From positions 434,001 to 498,000 of the forward strand of contig RCTD01000031.1 of assembly GCA_014898415.1 (NCBI GenBank): a DNA stretch of 64,000 nt, written 5' to 3'. Below the pieces are notes generated by a model. It ran no database searches and was not told where the DNA came from. It saw only the letters and a program-made list of their open reading frames with translations. Shown here one piece after another: positions 59,048 through 64,000 of the stretch. This stretch comes from Stromatinia cepivora (taxonomy: Eukaryota; Ascomycota; Leotiomycetes; Helotiales; Sclerotiniaceae). The translations under genes were made by a program, and so were the position numbers. Position 1 is the stretch's first letter. The number at the start of each line of letters is the position of its first letter.

Positions 59048-59698
59048 GGGGTAATGGGTAAAGATTTGATCCAGTACAGACAGTGAGAAGTGTATTTAGA
59101 AGATTGATAGAGGTATAAACTCCACTAAAATTACATATGATACCACCAACCAACCATACCAACCATTAATAACACAAAATTTCCACCTTGACCATAAATG
59201 TGTTCTCTTTTCCATTCCATTACATTAATCCACGGAAGTACCAGATTCACAGAGCGATATATGGTAAAATCTTACTAAACACAAATCCAACCTCTACTCA
59301 AGCAAAAGAAATCCCCTCATATAAATCACAAACATCAACGTCAACACCGAGATCCACGAGCACACAAACGTCGAAAGAATAGTACAAATACGTATGTGGC
59401 GTCATGTAGCTATGGATGGGGGGTGTAAGCTGTGTTACCGCTTCCCTAACTCCCCGCAATACCCGGAGCGCATCAACCTCGCTAGGAAGACGCAGTTGTG
59501 TAGGCGGATTTGTAATATTATTTTTGATTTTTGCTGTATTTTGTAATGGAATGTTTTATTAAGAGATGGTTGAATTATGGGTCAATTGAAAGAATATATA
59601 AGAATGTCTTGAATAGCAATTATGGATGGAAAAGGATATCAATATCAATGAGGTGCCTGAATTCTGCTACTTATAACTATACATTAAATACCAGAACA
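59048..59698. other. intergenic region
   Basis: No gene. In-frame sequence extends upstream of the transporter ATG to 59531 but shows no protein-like composition. Confidence 0.45.
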
Positions 59699-61003
59699 AT
59701 GAACGATCTCGAAAAACAAACACAGGATTTTCAATCCTCAAATCCCAGCACCGAAATTGTAGCAAACTCCTTAGAACTCAAAACGACCGAGGCAATCACC
59801 CCCGGACCTCCTCCAGACGGCGGAACAACAGCCTGGCTCCACGTCCTCCTTACCCATCTCGTCTTCTTCAACAGCTGGGGCTTCGCAAACAGTTATGGAA
59901 TCTTCCAACAATACTATACCATCTCCCTGAACCGTCCGGAGTCCGATATCGCATGGATAGGCAGCGTTCAAGTATTCCTCCTATTCTTCGTTGGTGTGAT
60001 AGGAGGTCGTGCATCTGATGCTGGATATTTCCATTTTGTTTTTAGAGTTGGGGTTTTCTTGCAATTGTTGGGTGTTTTTATGACGTCTTTATGTGAGAGT
60101 TATTGGCAGGTTTTTCTTGCTCATGCGGTATGCGTGGGCTTGGGGAATGGGTTGACGTTTTGTCCTGCTTTGTCGGTTTTGTCGACGTATTTTGCGAGGA
60201 ATAGAGCACTAGCTGTTGGGTTAGCGGCTGCGGGAGCGGCAAGTGGTGGGTTGGTGTATCCGGTTGCTGTAAATTTTTTGTTGGGAGAAGTTGGGTTTCC
60301 GTGGACGTTGAGAATTGTGGGTTTTATCATGTTGGCTGCTCATATTCCTTCGATTCTTTTTTTCAAACCTAGATTGCCTCCGTATAAAGCTGGAGCTTTG
60401 GTGGAATGGGCCGCTTTCAAAGAACCAGCATATACTTTCTTTACCCTGGCCATGTTCTTCAATTTTTGGGGATTGTACTTCGCTTTTTTCTATCTTGGGA
60501 CGTTCGCTCGCGACCGCTTGGGAGCGACAACTCAGACTTCTGTTAATCTCTTGATGGTCCTGAATGGAATTGGAATAATCGCACGGATTATTCCTAATCT
60601 GATAGGAGATCGTATCACCGGGCCTTTCAACATCCTCATCCCGTTCAGCTTCGGAGCATGCATTTTGGTCTATTGCTGGGCGGCTGTTGAAACAATAGCG
60701 GGTATGTATGCATTTGCCATCATATATGGATTTATTGCTGCTGCCTTGCAGTCTCTTTTCCCGGCAACAGCTACAACTCTGACGACAGATTCCAAGAAGA
60801 CGGGGGTGAGGTTAGGAATGATCTTGAGTGTAGTTAGCTTTGCATGCTTGACGGGACCACCTATAGCTGGTGCATTAATTCAGGTGGGAGGGGGAAGTTA
60901 TATCTGTGCACAAGTGTTTGCGGCGACGTCAATTGTACTTGGAGCGCTATGCCTTGTGGCATCGAGAGTTTCGAAGACTGGATGGAAATGGATGAAAGTA
61001 TGA
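59699..61003 (+). CDS. MFS transporter, monocarboxylate-type (MCT)
   Basis: A single frame; ATG 59699 (AACAATGAACG) is the best start and gives 434 residues with a ~45-residue hydrophilic N-terminus. Then PPDGGTTAWLHVLLTH opens TM1, as in fungal MCT-like proteins (PDGG-AW). WGFANSYGIFQQYY, GLGNGLTFCPALSVLSTYFARNRALAVGLA and TGPPIAGALIQ are typical of the family. Twelve membrane helices can be laid out. Substrates of fungal members are mostly unknown (monocarboxylates, riboflavin, secondary metabolites). It lies 399 bp before a Zn2Cys6 regulator in the same direction. Confidence 0.92.
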   Translation: MNDLEKQTQDFQSSNPSTEIVANSLELKTTEAITPGPPPDGGTTAWLHVLLTHLVFFNSWGFANSYGIFQQYYTISLNRPESDIAWIGSVQVFLLFFVGVIGGRASDAGYFHFVFRVGVFLQLLGVFMTSLCESYWQVFLAHAVCVGLGNGLTFCPALSVLSTYFARNRALAVGLAAAGAASGGLVYPVAVNFLLGEVGFPWTLRIVGFIMLAAHIPSILFFKPRLPPYKAGALVEWAAFKEPAYTFFTLAMFFNFWGLYFAFFYLGTFARDRLGATTQTSVNLLMVLNGIGIIARIIPNLIGDRITGPFNILIPFSFGACILVYCWAAVETIAGMYAFAIIYGFIAAALQSLFPATATTLTTDSKKTGVRLGMILSVVSFACLTGPPIAGALIQVGGGSYICAQVFAATSIVLGALCLVASRVSKTGWKWMKV

Positions 61004-61402
61004 ATTAGATCGCAAGATCTACCAACCTACGACAAGTAAATGGAGGTCCATTACAGACTACGAGGACTGAGAACGAATTTGGAATAATTGGAACTATGTT
61101 AGCAGTCCACAAACCTCAAAAGTAAACATAATAACACCTTTGTTTTGATCGGGTCGATTGAAGCCAGTCATTACTCAACTCGTGACAAACGGTGGAGAAG
61201 AAGTGAGGTGAAGAAAGCCGCCCGAACTTGGTGACCACCGAGAATTAGCCATGTACTCCACAATGAGATTACGTAATGGGAATGCGTTCTCCATCAACGG
61301 TGAAGCTAGAGCATTAAACGTGATCAATCGAGATGTGAACATCCGTCCTCTTACCTCTAACTCAATCATCCCTTTTACATCAAAAAGAGCCTCTTAGTTT
61401 TC
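61004..61402. other. intergenic region before the Zn2Cys6 gene
   Basis: 399 bp, promoter of the regulator gene. No specific site recognised. Confidence 0.4.
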
Positions 61403-63046
61403 ATGGCCGACTCAGAACCATTGAAACGGAAACGCGCCCGAATAGCCTGTGAACCCTGTCGCGACCGCAAAAGAAAATGCGATGGCGGTCAACCATGTGA
61501 TTCTTGTCTTCGATTCCAATACGAGTGTCAATATGACAGTTATTCTGGGTCAAACAAGAAAGCTAGACATGACAACGAAAAATCGCCCTTTCCAGCTCTA
61601 GCGCAAGCAGAATATTTGCCTCCTCCTTCATTAGAAGCAAATTCCGGTGCAACTTTTGCGAGACAATTAGCGATGAAAATTGATCCTAACAATGCGCCAA
61701 GATTGCATTTATTCTCTTGGAATATTGGGGAAAGGTCCCCTACGGTTGGTTCCGACAGACCTGTGACATTGTCCATAGAAGATGTATTGAGACTGGACAT
61801 CGTAGATGAATTATCTTCTTTTTATTTTGAAAAAGTCGACATCTGCTACAATTTCATTGATCGTGCGAGATTTTTTCAGCGATGGAGGGTACGACAACTT
61901 GTCATGAACGATAAGAAGGCATTTGATGCGATTTTATTTGGAGTCACAGCACTCGGTAGTCTCTTTTCCAACCGAGTCGCGCCTTTGTTAGAATTGCGGC
62001 TTGTTGAATCTGCGCGGTCAATCCTCGATGAATATTCCGGAGATGCACCAACTACAGAGATTATTACGGGACAACTTCTAAGAGTTATTTATTTGAGAAT
62101 GACGGCATCACCGCATGTCACGTGGATGTCTAGTTGCACTTTGATGCATATGATTGAAGCGGCAGGTCTCCATCTCCCATCAATCACGGATGACCCTTCA
62201 GCACAACCAGCAGTAGATTCTAATTCAGAGCTACGATGGAGGTTATTAGGCGTAGCACAGCATCTAAATACATGGATATCCTTCGATCTTGGCCGATCTA
62301 GGGTAGTGCTCCAAGGAGGTGTCCCGTCAGTTCTCCAATATATAAAGCACCAAGACTCAACGAAAGAGCTTCTTAGCCTTTTGCCTATGTCCGAAGCCTT
62401 AGATCCGAGTAATCAACAAAACGCGTCAAACCTTGAGTCTGCGTTTCTACAAGTCCTAGATAGCAGTCATATACAACCACCATCAGTAATGGCCCAGTGC
62501 AATCTCATGCTTTGCATCTACCGTCGTCTTCGAGCTCTAAATTGGACTATTTCATCGGACCTTCTGGACCGAGCACTAGCGTTGATGAGTAAGGGATTAC
62601 GATGTGCAAGAGACATGTGCCTGACAAGTTGTCCATGGCACCACATGGCAAATGTACCATTTCAAATCATCTGCACACTCCTCGCCATCGACAACCGAAG
62701 TTCATTATCAAGACTTGGAGATGGAATTAAAACCCTTGGCGAAGTGGCAGCTGCATACGATACGAGTGTCATGAGGGAAGCATATAAGACTGCTCGATTA
62801 CTCGTTTTAATTTATCAAAAACGGAAAGAGGATGATGCAAAAATGCTGAGCGAAATTTTTCAGGCTGATCCTTTGCTTTCTGTTGATCCCACAATGGACA
62901 AAACCAACGGTGAAGGACGTCAGGATATCATTTATAATGATCCCTGGCTTGAATCACTAATTGCGGATATACCTGGACTAGAGGATATTGAAGCACAATT
63001 TTCAATGCCAAACATACTGTGGTCATTCCAAGGATCAAATGTTTGA
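61403..63046 (+). CDS. Zn2Cys6 transcription factor with fungal-specific TF domain
   Basis: An intronless frame of 547 residues. The binuclear cluster CEPCRDRKRKCDGGQPCDSC plus a last Cys42 uses Cys16, 19, 26, 32, 35 and 42, preceded by a basic KRKRARIA. A middle-homology-like region follows (ELSSFYFEKVDICYNFIDRARFF, LMHMIEAAGLHLP, ELRWRLLGVAQHLNTWISFDLGR). The latter segment is the usual signature of the fungal_trans domain. It would bind CGG-type sites in the nucleus. The neighbouring transporter in tandem is a plausible target. Confidence 0.95.
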   Translation: MADSEPLKRKRARIACEPCRDRKRKCDGGQPCDSCLRFQYECQYDSYSGSNKKARHDNEKSPFPALAQAEYLPPPSLEANSGATFARQLAMKIDPNNAPRLHLFSWNIGERSPTVGSDRPVTLSIEDVLRLDIVDELSSFYFEKVDICYNFIDRARFFQRWRVRQLVMNDKKAFDAILFGVTALGSLFSNRVAPLLELRLVESARSILDEYSGDAPTTEIITGQLLRVIYLRMTASPHVTWMSSCTLMHMIEAAGLHLPSITDDPSAQPAVDSNSELRWRLLGVAQHLNTWISFDLGRSRVVLQGGVPSVLQYIKHQDSTKELLSLLPMSEALDPSNQQNASNLESAFLQVLDSSHIQPPSVMAQCNLMLCIYRRLRALNWTISSDLLDRALALMSKGLRCARDMCLTSCPWHHMANVPFQIICTLLAIDNRSSLSRLGDGIKTLGEVAAAYDTSVMREAYKTARLLVLIYQKRKEDDAKMLSEIFQADPLLSVDPTMDKTNGEGRQDIIYNDPWLESLIADIPGLEDIEAQFSMPNILWSFQGSNV

Positions 63047-64000
63047 GGGTAGGATCGCGAAGTACCTCTCACCATGAACGTTGAAAGCAACGCAGAAGTC
63101 AAGAAGCAACAACATATATAGTATCATCAATAAAGTAAAGACCCCCGGAGCATTACGAAGAGGCCAATTTCCATTCTTCAACCTCTTCACAGAATTCATT
63201 GTATACATCAATTTGTCCTAAACTGGCACATGAGACTCCTGTCCCCGAAGCCCATAATTCAATATCTCACTACCAGCCTCATCTCAATCAACCACTTTCT
63301 TTTATGGAAGTAATGGCATGTTGTGCACCATATCCTAGTCCATGGGTTCAGGAGTCCATATTTCCACGCCGTATTTTAGGGCTCTTTCGGCTGCCACAAT
63401 CCGTTGAATAGTCCACTTTTTTCGTGTTACAAGGGCCAGTGTTTGGGGCTTGGAATATTGATTCAATTTAATTCAACTACCCCTCTTGTAGGCCACCTCA
63501 AAAAATCATACCGCTTGAAGCAATCTACCCTTTTAAATCTTTAATAATTCAACAACTATTGAATCAATTGATCTGAAATTTTGAAATATTATCATTTATA
63601 TTATACCAAACAATTTTATCAAAGATGATATAGCAATAACTTTAAATACAATAATTAAAAGAATTTCAAAACAGAAAACTACTTTGAATTATAAAGTAAT
63701 AAGAATTACAATTCAGAATTGATTGAAAGATTATTAGTTTCGTTAAATAGGGTTTGAATATATATAAAAGATAATTCCGATTTAAAAAAAACAACCAACA
63801 AATTGAGTATTAATACAGGAATCCTTAAATACTAATTCAATTTAAGTCAACCACCCTAATTTCCGGCCACCCTTACTTTCCGACCACTATTTTATATCAA
63901 AAACCACGATTTTTATCTATTAATAACTTTTTAAATAATAAATATAATTGATTCAAATTTTGAATATAAACTCTTTATATAAATATTGAATCATTCTGAA
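63047..64000. other. AT-rich block at the right edge
   Basis: No gene. From about 63530 the DNA becomes strongly AT-rich. A phrase close to ATTCAATTTAATTCAACTACCC (63464) recurs as ATTCAATTTAAGTCAACCACCC (63835), each followed by a GGCCACC word. This suggests a mutated repeat that continues beyond the window. Confidence 0.5.

Noticed and set aside
1..64000. CRISPR array, bacterial operon or prophage features
   Set aside because: Spliced genes and eukaryotic proteins throughout; no spaced direct-repeat arrays were seen.
1..64000. tRNA or rRNA genes
   Set aside because: I saw no convincing B-box plus cloverleaf and no rRNA core sequence, but a manual scan can miss a tRNA; tRNAscan-SE would decide.

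Overview
The window looks like nuclear DNA of a filamentous ascomycete, most likely a leotiomycete close to Botrytis/Sclerotinia. This is inferred from gene content, introns of about 49-85 bp with CTAAC/CTAAT-like branch points, AT-rich mutated repeat blocks that look like RIP (repeat-induced point mutation), and a fungal NLR (STAND NTPase) gene. No sequence search was run, so the genus is a guess. Exon structures were built by hand from splice signals and frame continuity; where lengths are quoted, the exons add up to whole codons.

Layout. 1-541 holds the 5' end of a LAT-family amino-acid permease (-). 1212-9545 is an accessory cluster: a nine-exon gene of unknown function with a PH-like tail (+), a SesB-like alpha/beta-hydrolase (-), and a DUF7708-like/NACHT/TPR NLR (+). 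The hydrolase and the NLR share a 423-bp divergent promoter. 9.5-15.7 kb is gene-poor, with a roughly 710-bp inverted-repeat element (MITE-like), a possible small cysteine-containing protein and a 65-codon ORF behind CRE/TATA-like signals. 15.7-19.7 kb carries an SCPx-type thiolase (-) and a protealysin-like M4 metallopeptidase (+) that looks bacterial in origin and ends in KDEL. 20.8-34.6 kb is a graveyard of broken genes: a cytochrome P450 with a nonsense codon and frameshifts, a cdc27-like APC/C gene split by a 6.6-kb RIP-degraded Ty3/gypsy chromovirus, and a headless GMC oxidoreductase beside an AT-rich repeat block. 34.6-38.5 kb is gene-poor with three TATA-led small ORFs on the minus strand.

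38.5-49.7 kb is a conserved block: an ATX1-like copper chaperone, TCF25/Rqc1 (with a GC-AG intron) divergent from a Ptc5-like mitochondrial PP2C, and a single-pass coiled-coil membrane protein divergent from an uncharacterised HExxH protein. 50.7-51.6 kb encodes a proline-rich protein, followed by AT-rich noncoding DNA with a 31-base poly(A) run. 53.5-63 kb holds metabolic genes: a secreted GH13 alpha-amylase, a nitronate monooxygenase divergent from a flavohemoglobin (a plausible nitro/nitric-oxide detoxification pair), an MFS monocarboxylate-type transporter and a Zn2Cys6 regulator. The window ends in another AT-rich block.

The most interesting items are the NLR/SesB-like pair (a candidate allorecognition or regulated cell-death module), the cdc27 copy broken by a chromovirus with a readable target-site duplication, the M4 protease with a KDEL tail, and the nitronate monooxygenase/flavohemoglobin pair.
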